Part shown: piece after piece, positions 1 through 8,452 of the stretch
How the letters are laid out: the number at the start of each line of letters is the position of its first letter
How positions within the stretch are numbered: position 1 is the stretch's first letter
Origin: Acidocella sp. 20-57-95
Lineage (GTDB): Bacteria > Pseudomonadota > Alphaproteobacteria > Acetobacterales > Acetobacteraceae
Direction: 5' to 3'
NCBI GenBank assembly: GCA_002255575.1
Contig: NCAT01000012.1
Coordinates: 20,567-84,566, forward strand
Length of the DNA stretch: 64,000 nt
Notes under the pieces: model-generated
Database searches by the model: none
Seen by the model: only the letters and a program-made list of their open reading frames with translations
What the model was told of the DNA's origin: nothing
Translations under genes and position numbers: made by a program

Positions 1-15
1 GGGGAGATAGCTCGT

Positions 16-519
16 TCATCCCATATGCCCCACGCTTGCCCTGGATGGTTTCTCCAGCCGTGCAGCACGCAGCTTCATCATAAATTGCGTGGCATTGATG
101 ACGTAGCTGACATAGGCCGCTAGCGCGATCAGCATCTGAGTATGCGGGCTCGCCGCACCTGTAACAAGGACCACCACGTAGGCGGTGTGCAGGCCGATCA
201 CCAGAAAGCTAAAGACATCTTCCCAAAAGAACGCGGGTGCGAAAAGATATTGCCCAAAAACTTCATATTCCCAAATCGCACCGGTAATCATGATGGTATA
301 AAGACAGGCGGTTTTCACCAGGACAGAAATTGTCGCCGCTTCCAGCCCGCGGCCGGATATGAGGAAATGCAACACCAGGCCTAAGCTGACCATAAAGACG
401 AAGAACTGAACGGGGGCGAGAATGCCTTGTACCATCGTCCAGGGCGAAGCATCGCGCCGCCGGCGCTCTTCGGGGCTATAGAGATATAGCGGGCGCGCTT
501 TTGGGGCGGCGCTTTTCAT
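16..519 (-). CDS. bchF: 3-vinyl bacteriochlorophyllide hydratase BchF
   Basis: Hydrates the 3-vinyl group of (bacterio)chlorophyllide to 3-hydroxyethyl, the step before BchC in bacteriochlorophyll a synthesis. The protein is a small integral membrane enzyme; the family signatures YSPEERRRRDASPWTMVQG near the N terminus, GAIWEYEVFGQYLFAPAFFW in the middle and NATQFMMKLRAARL at the end are all visible. I chose the ATG at 519 (167 residues) because it matches the usual family length of about 160. An in-frame ATG at 600 has a better ribosome site (AGGTGAG) and would add 27 residues without resemblance to the family, so the start is not settled. It is transcribed leftwards, divergent from aerR, and probably heads a bchFNBHLM operon that leaves the window. 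Confidence 0.93.
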   Translation of the reverse strand: MKSAAPKARPLYLYSPEERRRRDASPWTMVQGILAPVQFFVFMVSLGLVLHFLISGRGLEAATISVLVKTACLYTIMITGAIWEYEVFGQYLFAPAFFWEDVFSFLVIGLHTAYVVVLVTGAASPHTQMLIALAAYVSYVINATQFMMKLRAARLEKPSRASVGHMG

Positions 520-591
520 TGAGCCTAGGCCCCGGCCGTGTCCGGTCCAGGGACAACAATCAACGCTTGCAACTAAGCGGTCAAATAATTG

Positions 592-609
592 TGTAAACAT
601 TTCTTGACT
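592..609. promoter_or_regulatory. Weak PpsR-like box before bchF
   Basis: TGT-N12-ACT, one mismatch from the TGT-N12-ACA consensus of PpsR/CrtJ. It overlaps the upstream ATG at 600, so it could serve as an operator only if bchF starts at 519. Weak support on its own. Confidence 0.25.
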
Positions 610-788
610 CACCTTTGCCAAAAGCCCTCCATAAGCGGCGGGGGCGCTGATTTTGTTCAAGACTTAGTTGAAAAGACTGCGAAACTGCTTGATTAAACTG
701 CAGATTTTGGCTGTCTCTCCACCGCATTTTGAACTTTCCCTCGCCGATCTGGTCTCGACTTCACAGAGGCTAACGTGCAGCACCAAGA

Positions 789-826
789 TGTGTCAAGTTT
801 TTCTTACGTCAATAAAACTTGACACA
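789..826. promoter_or_regulatory. Double PpsR/CrtJ operator, 38-bp palindrome
   Basis: Two overlapping TGT-N12-ACA type boxes (791-808 ending ACG, and 807-824 beginning CGT), each with one mismatch. Together they form an inverted repeat with perfect 13-base arms (789-801 and 814-826) around a 12-base centre. It lies in the bchF/aerR divergent gap, 45 bases before the aerR start, where a photosynthesis repressor would be expected to act on both directions. The TTGACA inside the right arm (819-824) may also be a -35 element. Confidence 0.7.
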
Positions 827-870
827 CAGAGCCGGTCTGGGCCAGCATAAGCACAGAACAGGAGACGAGA

Positions 871-1800
871 ATGGGTTCAACCTTTCGGTCTTTAGAGCAT
901 GGGAAAGGTCTGTCCGACGGGTCGTTTTACCCGTTGGCTGATGCGCTGCCTGACGGTTGGCGGAATGGTTTTAGCTCCACGGGGCGCCGCTGGCGCGAGG
1001 TGCTGGCTGAAGCGGTGGAATCTGAAATATTGCCGCGTCTGTTAGCCGCGCATAAGGCGAACGACATTGAAGCCGCCGAGCCCGGTGCAACGCACGTCAT
1101 GACGGTTCAGGCCGTTGAAGCTTTTGTGGATTTAATTGTAGCGGACGATATGGAACAGGTACGCGCCGTTGCCGATAGAATGATCGTGATGGGTGGCGGG
1201 CGAGACGCGTTGCTGACGGATCTTCTCGCCCCGGCAGCACGCTGTCTCGGTGCGCGATGGGAGCGTGATATTTGTGATTTTACCACGGTAACGCTTGGTG
1301 TTTTCCGGTTGGATCAGATTATGAAGGAGACCGAGTCGGTCAGCGCGATGGCGATCGCCAATGTTGGCTTCGACCGCCGGATCCTTCTCATCCCAGCGCC
1401 TGGCGAACAACATAATTTCGGTTTGAATATGGTGGCCGATGTGTTCCGGGACGGTGGCTGGTCCGTTAGCACGGCATGCGCTGTCTCCGGACGGGAGATG
1501 GTGCAATTGGTTGCTGGAGAATGGTTTGATATGGTCGGCATTTCCGTAATGACTGACCGCGCATTGAAGGGGCTGGCTGAAAATATCCAGGCGGCCCGGA
1601 AAGCCTCCTGCAATCGAAAATTATGCATCATGGTCGGTGGTCGCGCGGTCCTCGGCCAGCCTGAGAGGGACAGGCCGTTGAATGCCGATCTGATCGCTCA
1701 AGACCCTCAAGAAGCATTAGGTAAAGCAAATGTTTTTTTAGAGGCAACAGTGACGGATCGTTTACACCAGTATAAGACCGAATTGGTTGACATTGGCTGA
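871..1800 (+). CDS. aerR: AerR/PpaA cobalamin-binding antirepressor
   Basis: Homologue of AerR of Rhodobacter capsulatus and PpaA of R. sphaeroides, B12-dependent light-responsive partners of CrtJ/PpsR. 309 residues. The C-terminal two thirds is a B12-binding domain: HNFGLNMV with the candidate axial ligand His181, the VGISVM segment (about 221-227) and the VGGRAVL loop (about 255-261). The preceding helical part carries the LGARWERDICDFTTV motif (about 126-140). The ATG at 871 follows a good AGGAGA site. It sits directly upstream of ppsR and divergent from bchF, the same grouping as in Rhodobacter. By family knowledge the adenosylcobalamin-loaded form modulates PpsR binding to operators; that role here is inferred. 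Confidence 0.88.
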   Translation: MGSTFRSLEHGKGLSDGSFYPLADALPDGWRNGFSSTGRRWREVLAEAVESEILPRLLAAHKANDIEAAEPGATHVMTVQAVEAFVDLIVADDMEQVRAVADRMIVMGGGRDALLTDLLAPAARCLGARWERDICDFTTVTLGVFRLDQIMKETESVSAMAIANVGFDRRILLIPAPGEQHNFGLNMVADVFRDGGWSVSTACAVSGREMVQLVAGEWFDMVGISVMTDRALKGLAENIQAARKASCNRKLCIMVGGRAVLGQPERDRPLNADLIAQDPQEALGKANVFLEATVTDRLHQYKTELVDIG

Positions 1801-1851
1801 AGCTCCTAGTGGGTAGGGAACGGCCTGTCAGGGTTGAAAGTGTGAGTTTTC

Positions 1852-3276
1852 ATGAAGGCCTTTATGTCTCCGGCACGTTGGCTTGCCGGAATCAATGCAG
1901 ATGCGGCGGCGCTGTTAATTGCGGCAGCAGCCGATATTGCGTTGATTTTGGACAGCGATGGCATTGTCTGTGATTTTGCCTTTCAGAGCGAGGCTTTGGC
2001 CCTCGAGTTCGCGGGGCATGACGCATGGATTGGGCGGCCCTGGCGAGAGCAAGTTACGATTGAAAGCCGCAATAAGGTTAGCGATATGCTGCGCGATGCG
2101 CATAGTAAAGCGCATAAAAACGGCCGCCAGGTTAATTACCCAGCGGTTCGTGGCGCTGATATACCGATTCTCTTTTCGGTGCTTCCGGTCGGTGAAACTG
2201 GCCAGATTATTGCGTTTGGCCGCGATTTGCGGGCTTTTGCAGCGTTGCAGCAGCGGGTTGTCGATGTTCAGCAATCGTTTGAGCGCGATTATGCCCGGAT
2301 GCGGCATATTGAAACCCGCTATCGCATTTTGTTCCAAATGACCCCTGAGCCTGTTCTCATCGTGGATGATGCGAGCCAGAAGATCGTTGAGGCGAATCCT
2401 TCGGCGCGGCAGATTTTGGGCCGTTCCGGCAAAATTGTTGGCTTGCAACTATCCGACCTCATCCAGCCAGATTGCCGGCCCTTCATCGATTCGATGATGG
2501 CAAGCGCGCGCGTATCTGGCCGCGCCGATGACGTGCCGTTGACGTTAACGGATAGCGATGTTGCGATGAAAGCATCGGCGTTTTCGTTTCGTCAGGGCAG
2601 TTCGCAGTTAGTGCTGGTCAGGTTAGCGAATCATCTGAATGGAGAAGCGCATGGCCGCTTGCTCACCGAGAGCAAAGCGCAAATGCTGAAGCTGGTGGAA
2701 CATGTGCCCGATGGGTTCGTGGTCACTGACCATAATGGCGTTATCATCGCGGCTAATGAGGCGTTCATTGAAATGGCGCAGCTGCGCAATGAAAATCAGG
2801 CAAAGGGCGAGTCGCTCGACCGCTGGTTAGGCCGCCCTGGGGTTGAGCTGAATGTGCTGCTGAATAATTTGCGCCAACATGGCTCGGTAAGGCTATTTTC
2901 AACCTTATTACGTGACGAATTTGGCGCCGAAATGGATATTGAAATTTCAGCCGGGGCCGTTCTGAATGGCGGTGATCCGCATTATGGCTTTGCCATTCGT
3001 GCTACCAACCGCCGCGTTGTTGCACAAATTATGGAGCCACGGACATTTCCGAAATCACTCGAACAAATCATCGAACTTATTGGCCGTGTGTCCTTAAAAG
3101 ACCTGGTGCGTGAAGCCACCGACGTGATTGAACGGCTGAGCATTGAGGCCGCCTTGACCATGACAGGTGATAACCGAGCCTCTGCTGCCGAAGTGCTCGG
3201 GGTAAGCCGCCAGAGTTTATACGTCAAAATGCGACGCCATGGGTTGCTCGAGGCCGACGCTGTCGGGCTCGAGTAA
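1852..3276 (+). CDS. ppsR: Photosynthesis repressor PpsR/CrtJ
   Basis: Transcriptional repressor of bch, crt and puf genes. 474 residues: an N-terminal PAS-like domain (about 25-125), a helical linker, two more PAS domains (about 150-260 and 275-385) and a Fis-type helix-turn-helix at the end (about 430-466, NRASAAEVLGVSRQSLYVKM). The redox cysteine that precedes the HTH in CrtJ/PpsR (family form ERLCIEAAL) is serine here (Ser430, ERLSIEAAL), and there is no cysteine near residue 250; the only cysteines are Cys40 and Cys208. The start could also be the ATG at 1864, which has AAGG upstream. It follows aerR by 51 bases, probably in one transcript. Predicted targets are the TGT-N12-ACA boxes at about 790-825, 13525-13567 and 15613-15643. 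Confidence 0.93.
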   Translation: MKAFMSPARWLAGINADAAALLIAAAADIALILDSDGIVCDFAFQSEALALEFAGHDAWIGRPWREQVTIESRNKVSDMLRDAHSKAHKNGRQVNYPAVRGADIPILFSVLPVGETGQIIAFGRDLRAFAALQQRVVDVQQSFERDYARMRHIETRYRILFQMTPEPVLIVDDASQKIVEANPSARQILGRSGKIVGLQLSDLIQPDCRPFIDSMMASARVSGRADDVPLTLTDSDVAMKASAFSFRQGSSQLVLVRLANHLNGEAHGRLLTESKAQMLKLVEHVPDGFVVTDHNGVIIAANEAFIEMAQLRNENQAKGESLDRWLGRPGVELNVLLNNLRQHGSVRLFSTLLRDEFGAEMDIEISAGAVLNGGDPHYGFAIRATNRRVVAQIMEPRTFPKSLEQIIELIGRVSLKDLVREATDVIERLSIEAALTMTGDNRASAAEVLGVSRQSLYVKMRRHGLLEADAVGLE

Positions 3277-3316
3277 CGCTATGGCCGCTAATATCTCAAC
3301 ATAGGGAGTGGCTGGC

Positions 3317-4255
3317 ATGCCGGCAGACTTGAATATGAAGTTGGGCTTGTCGGTATCTGAATTCGACGCGCCGCCTGCGCGTTTGCCTAGCTTAAAAACT
3401 TGTTTTGAATTGCTAAAGCCCGTCACGTGGTTTGCGCCGGTATGGGCATTTTTATGTGGCACGGTCTCAGCGGGAACATCATTTGCGGCACATTGGCCCT
3501 TGCTGGTGGCCGGCTTGCTGCTTGCAGGCCCGATGGTATGCGGTACCAGCCAGGCGGTGAATGATTGGTTTGACCGGCATGTTGATGCGATTAATGAACC
3601 GCAGCGGCCGATCCCCTCAGGGCGAATGCCGGGGCGTTGGGGTTTATATATAGGCATTATCTGGAGCGGTGTTTCGCTTTTACTGGCAGCCACGCTGGGT
3701 AGATGGGGATTTGCCGCGGCAATCGTCGCGCTGTTATTAGCCTGGGCCTATAGCGCGCCACCATTACGCTTGAAGCGCAATGGTTGGTGGGGCAACGCCG
3801 CTGTTGCCATTTGTTATGAGGGGGTGCCGTGGTTCACCGGTGCTGCGGTCATGACCGGCGCGCTACCAAACGCCCATATTTTGTTGATTGCACTACTTTA
3901 TAGTCTCGGCGCGCATGGGATCATGACGCTAAATGACTTCAAATCTGTTGAAGGTGATCTGCAAAGCGGCATCAATTCACTACCAGTGTTGCTGGGGGCA
4001 GACCGCGCGGCTCATCTTGCTTGCATCGTAATGGCCGTCCCGCAGATGATCGTGATGGTCGCAATGCTATTGTGGCATCATCCGGTAACCGCCGTGGCCG
4101 TTATGTGTCTGATCATAACGCAGCTATATTTAATGATCGCGTTTCTAGACCGTCCGCGTGAAAAGGCGATCTGGTATAACGCCACCGGCACAACATTATA
4201 TGTGCTTGGCATGTTGGTTTGTGCATTTGCCCTAGCCCATGGTGCCGTGGCTTGA
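3317..4255 (+). CDS. bchG: Bacteriochlorophyll synthase BchG
   Basis: UbiA-family membrane prenyltransferase that esterifies bacteriochlorophyllide a with geranylgeranyl or phytyl diphosphate, the last assembly step of the pigment. 312 residues, about eight to nine membrane segments. The first Asp-rich motif DWFDRHVDAINEPQRPIPSG is intact, and the second region is LNDFKSVEGD. I chose ATG 3317 because GGGAG lies 8 bases upstream; the GTG at 3308 overlaps that site. It lies 40 bases after ppsR and its stop overlaps the TTG start of tspO. The geranylgeranyl reductase bchP, often close to bchG, is not next to it here. Confidence 0.93.
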   Translation: MPADLNMKLGLSVSEFDAPPARLPSLKTCFELLKPVTWFAPVWAFLCGTVSAGTSFAAHWPLLVAGLLLAGPMVCGTSQAVNDWFDRHVDAINEPQRPIPSGRMPGRWGLYIGIIWSGVSLLLAATLGRWGFAAAIVALLLAWAYSAPPLRLKRNGWWGNAAVAICYEGVPWFTGAAVMTGALPNAHILLIALLYSLGAHGIMTLNDFKSVEGDLQSGINSLPVLLGADRAAHLACIVMAVPQMIVMVAMLLWHHPVTAVAVMCLIITQLYLMIAFLDRPREKAIWYNATGTTLYVLGMLVCAFALAHGAVA

Positions 4256-4746
4256 GCGGTTTTCTTACAAGCTGGGGGCCTGTTCTGGTTGCAACATTGG
4301 GTGTGACCATCGTCGCGATCGCCGGCATGAAACTGACCATCTTGGATGATTGGTATTACAATTTAAAAAAACCATCCTGGCAACCGCCTGATTGGCTATT
4401 TGGCCCCGCTTGGACATTGATTTTTATTGGTGAAGTCACCGCCGCCGTTTTAGGCTGGGAGGCAATCCGTAATCCCGTTATCCTGGCGCTGTTTATTATT
4501 TCGTTGCTCGTCAACGGTATTTTGAATATTTTATGGAGCTTGTTTTTCTTCAAACAGCGCAGACCAGATATTGCGCTGATAGAATCCGGGTTCCTATGGG
4601 CCTCAGTGGCGTTCCCGATGTTTATTCTCGCGCTCTATGCTGGTTCATGCTGGATATTTTTGTTGCCTTATCTTTTATGGGTCAGCTTTGCAAATATGTT
4701 AAATCGAAAAATCGTGTGCTTGAATGCGCCGTTTGGGGGAGTATAA
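4252..4746 (+). CDS. tspO: TspO/MBR tryptophan-rich sensory protein
   Basis: Five-helix outer-membrane/membrane protein of the TspO (CrtK) family, which binds porphyrins and in Rhodobacter dampens expression of pigment genes in oxygen. The conserved KKPSWQPPDWLFGPAW segment after helix 1 and the LNILWSLFFF segment are present. I chose TTG 4252, which overlaps the bchG stop (TTGA) and gives 164 residues, the usual family length; the next upstream ATG (4219) would add 11 unrelated residues inside bchG. Its place between bchG and bchI, in one tight transcript, ties it to tetrapyrrole control. Confidence 0.87.
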   Translation: MSGFLTSWGPVLVATLGVTIVAIAGMKLTILDDWYYNLKKPSWQPPDWLFGPAWTLIFIGEVTAAVLGWEAIRNPVILALFIISLLVNGILNILWSLFFFKQRRPDIALIESGFLWASVAFPMFILALYAGSCWIFLLPYLLWVSFANMLNRKIVCLNAPFGGV

Positions 4747-4747
4747 A

Positions 4748-5767
4748 ATGGCGTTTCCGTTCTCGGCGATTGTTGGCCAGAATGAGATGATGAATGCGCT
4801 CATTATTGCGGCCATTGAACCTAAGCTTTCTGGTGTGTTGATTTTCGGCGACCGGGGGACTGGTAAGTCAACGGCTGTCAGGGCATTGGCTGCCTTATTG
4901 CCAGATATGGCAGCGGTAACTGGGTGCATTTATGCGTGTGATCCCGGTGATTCATCCTCGCTTTGCGAAACCTGCCGTGCGAATCAATTAAAAGGCCATT
5001 TGCTGACACATCGCGTTGCGGTGCCAGTGGTCGATCTGCCATTGGGGGCGACCGAGGATCGGGTGATTGGTGCACTCAACCTGGAGCGTGCCTTGGCTGA
5101 TGGGACGAAGGTTTTTGAACCGGGTTTGCTGGCGCGCGCGCATCGCGGATTTTTATATATTGATGAAGTAAATTTGCTTGAAGACCACATCGTCGATGTA
5201 TTGCTCGATGTCGCGGCCTCTGGTGAAAATGTGGTCGAGCGGGAAGGGATGAGTTTGCGCCACCCGGCGCGGTTTGTGTTGATCGGCAGTGGCAATCCTG
5301 AAGAGGGCGAATTGCGGCCGCAATTGCTGGACCGGTTTGGTTTATGCGTTGAAGTGAGAACCCCCACCGATATTCCAACGCGGGTTGAAGTGGTGCGTCG
5401 GCGTGATGCGTATGACCGCGACCCGGCGGCCTTTTGTGAAACCTGGCGCCCAGCTGATATGGCCCTACGCGACAAAATTGTGCTCGCAAAGGCAAAGTTA
5501 TCCGCCATCACGGTCCCTGATGCGATATTGGAGCAGGCGGCAAAAATCTGCTTGGCGCTGGGCACGGACGGGTTGCGCGGCGAGCTAACATTGCTGCGCG
5601 CTGCCCGAGCGCTTGCCGCATATGAACAGGCCGACGCTGTAAAGCTGGAGCATTTGCGGGCAATGACAGCACCCGCCTTGCGGCACCGATTGCGGCGCGA
5701 CCCGTTGGATGACAGCTTGGCCAGTACCCGCGTTGAACGGGCTGTGGCGGAAGTTTTTGCCGCATGA
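4748..5767 (+). CDS. bchI: Magnesium chelatase subunit BchI
   Basis: AAA+ ATPase subunit of the BchIDH magnesium chelatase, which inserts Mg into protoporphyrin IX. 339 residues, the usual size. Walker A is GDRGTGKST (Lys40), Walker B is in the FLYIDEVNLLEDH stretch, and the sensor region GSGNPEEGELRPQLLDRFG is complete. The ATG at 4748 has GGGGGAG 7 bases upstream. It overlaps bchD by ATGA. Its intact state matters because this organism may carry Zn-bacteriochlorophyll: in such bacteria the Mg-chelatase route is thought to run first and the metal to be exchanged later. Confidence 0.95.
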   Translation: MAFPFSAIVGQNEMMNALIIAAIEPKLSGVLIFGDRGTGKSTAVRALAALLPDMAAVTGCIYACDPGDSSSLCETCRANQLKGHLLTHRVAVPVVDLPLGATEDRVIGALNLERALADGTKVFEPGLLARAHRGFLYIDEVNLLEDHIVDVLLDVAASGENVVEREGMSLRHPARFVLIGSGNPEEGELRPQLLDRFGLCVEVRTPTDIPTRVEVVRRRDAYDRDPAAFCETWRPADMALRDKIVLAKAKLSAITVPDAILEQAAKICLALGTDGLRGELTLLRAARALAAYEQADAVKLEHLRAMTAPALRHRLRRDPLDDSLASTRVERAVAEVFAA

Positions 5768-7524
5768 GCCCGTTTGACCCAGATTGGGCACATGGACCAG
5801 AGCCTTCGGGGTCTCTGTACGAGGATGCGGTCTGGGTTGCAGCGTTATTGGCGATAGATCCGGTGGGGCTGGGTGGTATTTCTATCAGGTCATGGTCTGG
5901 GCCGGTGCGCGATCTCTATCTGGCTAATCTAAAAAAACTCTACCCAGCGGCCGCCGCTTTTAAAAAAATGCCGCTTCATATTGGTGATGACCGGATGCTC
6001 GGTGGGCTCGATTTACCGGCGACATTGGCGGCGGGGCGGCCGGTTTTATCAAAAGGATTAATCGCAGAATGTGATGGCGGCATTTTACTGTTGGCGATGG
6101 CCGAGCGCCTAAGTGCCGAAACGGCAGCACGGGTTTGCGCGGTGATGGACACGCAGATTGATGCACAACAAAGGCCGGTTGCGTTTGCGGTGATCGCCCT
6201 TGATGAGGGGTGTGATGCTGATGAAGCCATACCGGCTGCTTTGCAGGAACGGTTGGCATTCACTTTGGCGGCGACAGGATTGCCGGGCGATGTGGCTTGG
6301 CCATCGGCTGAAGTTATCGAAACCGCGCGGCAAAGTTTACCCTCTGTGCAAGCTGGCGATGAACCGCTGGGCCAGATTTGCGCGCTGTGCGAAATGCTTG
6401 GTATAGGCTCAATGCGGGCGGCTTTATTTGCGCTAAGGGCCGCGCGGGCGGCTGCTGCGCTGCTTGGCAAGCCGGCGATTGACAACGCGGATATCAATTT
6501 GGCCTGCCGGTTAGTGCTGGCGCCGCGCGCGACCCAAATGCCGACAATGCCTGATGATGCGCAGCCGGAAGATCAAACTGCGGCAGAACAGCAAGCTTCG
6601 CCTGAGCAGTCTGAGCCGCACACCGAACGTGAAGAGCCGTTGCAAGACCGGGTAGCAGACGCTGAAAAAACTGTTCTGCCACCTGCGTTATTAGCGGCCC
6701 TTGCCGCGGGCACTGGCCCGAAACGGCTGGCGCGCGGTGCTGGTAAGTCAGGCGATAAGGTAAGCCTGCTGCGCGGGCGGCCACGCGGCACACGCCGCGG
6801 TGACCTTCGAGGTGGGGCGCGGCTAAGCGTGCTTGATACGCTGCGGGCCGCCGCACCATGGCAGGCATTGCGCCAGCGCGACACTACCGGGCGAAAGCTT
6901 ATCATTCGCAGTGAAGATTTCCGGATTAAAATTTATAAGGAAGCTGCCGAGACCGTAGCGATTTTTGTGGTTGATGCCTCGGGCTCCGCCGCGGTGAATC
7001 GGTTGGCAGAAGCCAAGGGAGCGGTGCAGTTGCTGTTGGCGCAATGCTATGTGCGGCGCAACCAGGTGGCTTTGCTGGCGTTCCGTGGGCGTGCGGCAGA
7101 ATGTTTGTTGCCCCCTACCAGCGCGTTGGCGCGTGCCAAGCGCGCTTTAGCTGCATTGCCCGGTGGTGGTCCTACGCCGCTTGCTACGGGCATTCAGGCC
7201 GGCCGGCAATTGGCAGAAGCTGAAAAACGTAAGGGCCGTGCGCCATTTCTGGTCATGCTTACCGATGGTGGGGCGAATATCGGGCGTGATGGTAAAGCCG
7301 GGCGGGCAGCCGCCGCCGAAGATGCGTTGGCGGCAGCAAAACTATGTCGCGCCGCCCAAATATCAGCGGTGGTGGTTGACACATCGCCGCGCCGCCAGGC
7401 TTTTGTGGCGAGGTTGGCCGATGCGATGGGGGCACGTTATGCGCCGTTACCATATGCCGACCCGGCGCGCCTGACCCGCATTGTTGAGCAGCAGGGAGGT
7501 TGGCGTGCAAGCTCTGCCGCGTGA
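5764..7524 (+). CDS. bchD: Magnesium chelatase subunit BchD
   Basis: Second AAA+ subunit of magnesium chelatase, the platform for BchI. 586 residues: a degenerate ATPase domain (about 1-260), an acidic/proline-rich linker (about 260-310, rich in Glu, Gln, Pro) and a C-terminal von Willebrand A domain with the metal-ion site residues DASGS (near residue 401) and LTDGG (near 500). The VWA site appears complete, so nothing in the sequence suggests loss of chelatase activity. The start overlaps bchI (ATGA) and the end overlaps bchO. Confidence 0.94.
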   Translation: MSPFDPDWAHGPEPSGSLYEDAVWVAALLAIDPVGLGGISIRSWSGPVRDLYLANLKKLYPAAAAFKKMPLHIGDDRMLGGLDLPATLAAGRPVLSKGLIAECDGGILLLAMAERLSAETAARVCAVMDTQIDAQQRPVAFAVIALDEGCDADEAIPAALQERLAFTLAATGLPGDVAWPSAEVIETARQSLPSVQAGDEPLGQICALCEMLGIGSMRAALFALRAARAAAALLGKPAIDNADINLACRLVLAPRATQMPTMPDDAQPEDQTAAEQQASPEQSEPHTEREEPLQDRVADAEKTVLPPALLAALAAGTGPKRLARGAGKSGDKVSLLRGRPRGTRRGDLRGGARLSVLDTLRAAAPWQALRQRDTTGRKLIIRSEDFRIKIYKEAAETVAIFVVDASGSAAVNRLAEAKGAVQLLLAQCYVRRNQVALLAFRGRAAECLLPPTSALARAKRALAALPGGGPTPLATGIQAGRQLAEAEKRKGRAPFLVMLTDGGANIGRDGKAGRAAAAEDALAAAKLCRAAQISAVVVDTSPRRQAFVARLADAMGARYAPLPYADPARLTRIVEQQGGWRASSAA

Positions 7525-8452
7525 GATGAATGAAGCATTTGTCAGCCCACCACGTGCCACCTATGGGCGGCCAGATTGGGCGGTGGACGGTAAGGATTGG
7601 CCCAACCGCGCGCATAGCCGTTTCATACGCGTGGGGAAATGGCGTTGGCATGTGCAAATAGCGGGGCAAGGACCAGTTTTGTTGCTGCTGCATGGTACGG
7701 GTGCTGCCACACATTCATGGCGTGACATGTTGCCGCTGCTTGCTGAACATTTCACGGTTGTGGCACCTGATTTGCCGGGGCATGGCTTTACGGACCAGCC
7801 CGAGATTGAAGGTATGACATTACCCGGCATGGCGCGCGGTATTGCGGCTTTATTGCAGCAGTTGGGCTTGCAGCCATTGATTGCGGCGGGGCATTCGGCA
7901 GGTGCGGCGATTTTGTTGCAAATGTGTTTGGATGGCTTAATGGCGCCGCGTGCTGTTGTCTCGTTAAATGGTGCCTTGTTACCCTTTGCCTCCCACGGTC
8001 CTGGCCGTAGCTTGTTTGCACCGCTGGCAAAATTATTTGCAACCAACCCCTTCGTCCCGATGTTGTTTTCCTGGCAGGCAGCGGATAGCAAAGTGGTCGA
8101 AAGATTACTGGCGAGTACCGGCTCCACTATCAGCCGCGAAGGGGTCGGGTATTACGCGCGTCTGGCCCGCCGTAGTGGCCATGCGGGTGCAGCATTGAAA
8201 ATGATGGCAAATTGGGGCTTGGCGGAATTCAGCAGCAAACTCTCAAAGATAAAAACACCATTACTATTGATTGTTGGAAGTCAGGATCGCTCAATCCCAG
8301 CCTCGGAAGCGGATCGTATTCAACGCCTCATCGCATGCGCAAAATTGCTTCGGATGCAGGGGCTTGGGCATTTGGCGCATGAGGAAAAGCCCGACGAAAC
8401 GTGCGATATGATCGTCACCTTTGCCCGCGAAACGGGAGTGTTTGAACCATGA
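7505..8452 (+). CDS. bchO: BchO, alpha/beta-hydrolase of the pigment cluster
   Basis: Alpha/beta-fold hydrolase found with bchID in photosynthesis clusters and named magnesium chelatase accessory protein; its reaction is not known. The HGTGAATHSW oxyanion region, the nucleophile elbow AGHSAGAAI, the acid region VGSQDRSIP and the late histidine GLGHLAHEEKP are present. I chose GTG 7505, preceded by AGGGAGG at the right spacing and lying within the last codons of bchD; this gives 315 residues. It ends with an ATGA overlap onto crtI. Confidence 0.88.
   Translation: MQALPREMNEAFVSPPRATYGRPDWAVDGKDWPNRAHSRFIRVGKWRWHVQIAGQGPVLLLLHGTGAATHSWRDMLPLLAEHFTVVAPDLPGHGFTDQPEIEGMTLPGMARGIAALLQQLGLQPLIAAGHSAGAAILLQMCLDGLMAPRAVVSLNGALLPFASHGPGRSLFAPLAKLFATNPFVPMLFSWQAADSKVVERLLASTGSTISREGVGYYARLARRSGHAGAALKMMANWGLAEFSSKLSKIKTPLLLIVGSQDRSIPASEADRIQRLIACAKLLRMQGLGHLAHEEKPDETCDMIVTFARETGVFEP

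Noticed and set aside
819..851. Sigma-70 promoter for aerR using TTGACA at 819
   Set aside because: The nearest -10-like CATAAG is 21 bases away; TTGACA is explained by the PpsR palindrome.
4984..5793. Long minus-strand open frame opposite bchI
   Set aside because: Low-complexity Ser/Arg/Ala-rich translation with no family character, fully covered by the well-supported bchI.
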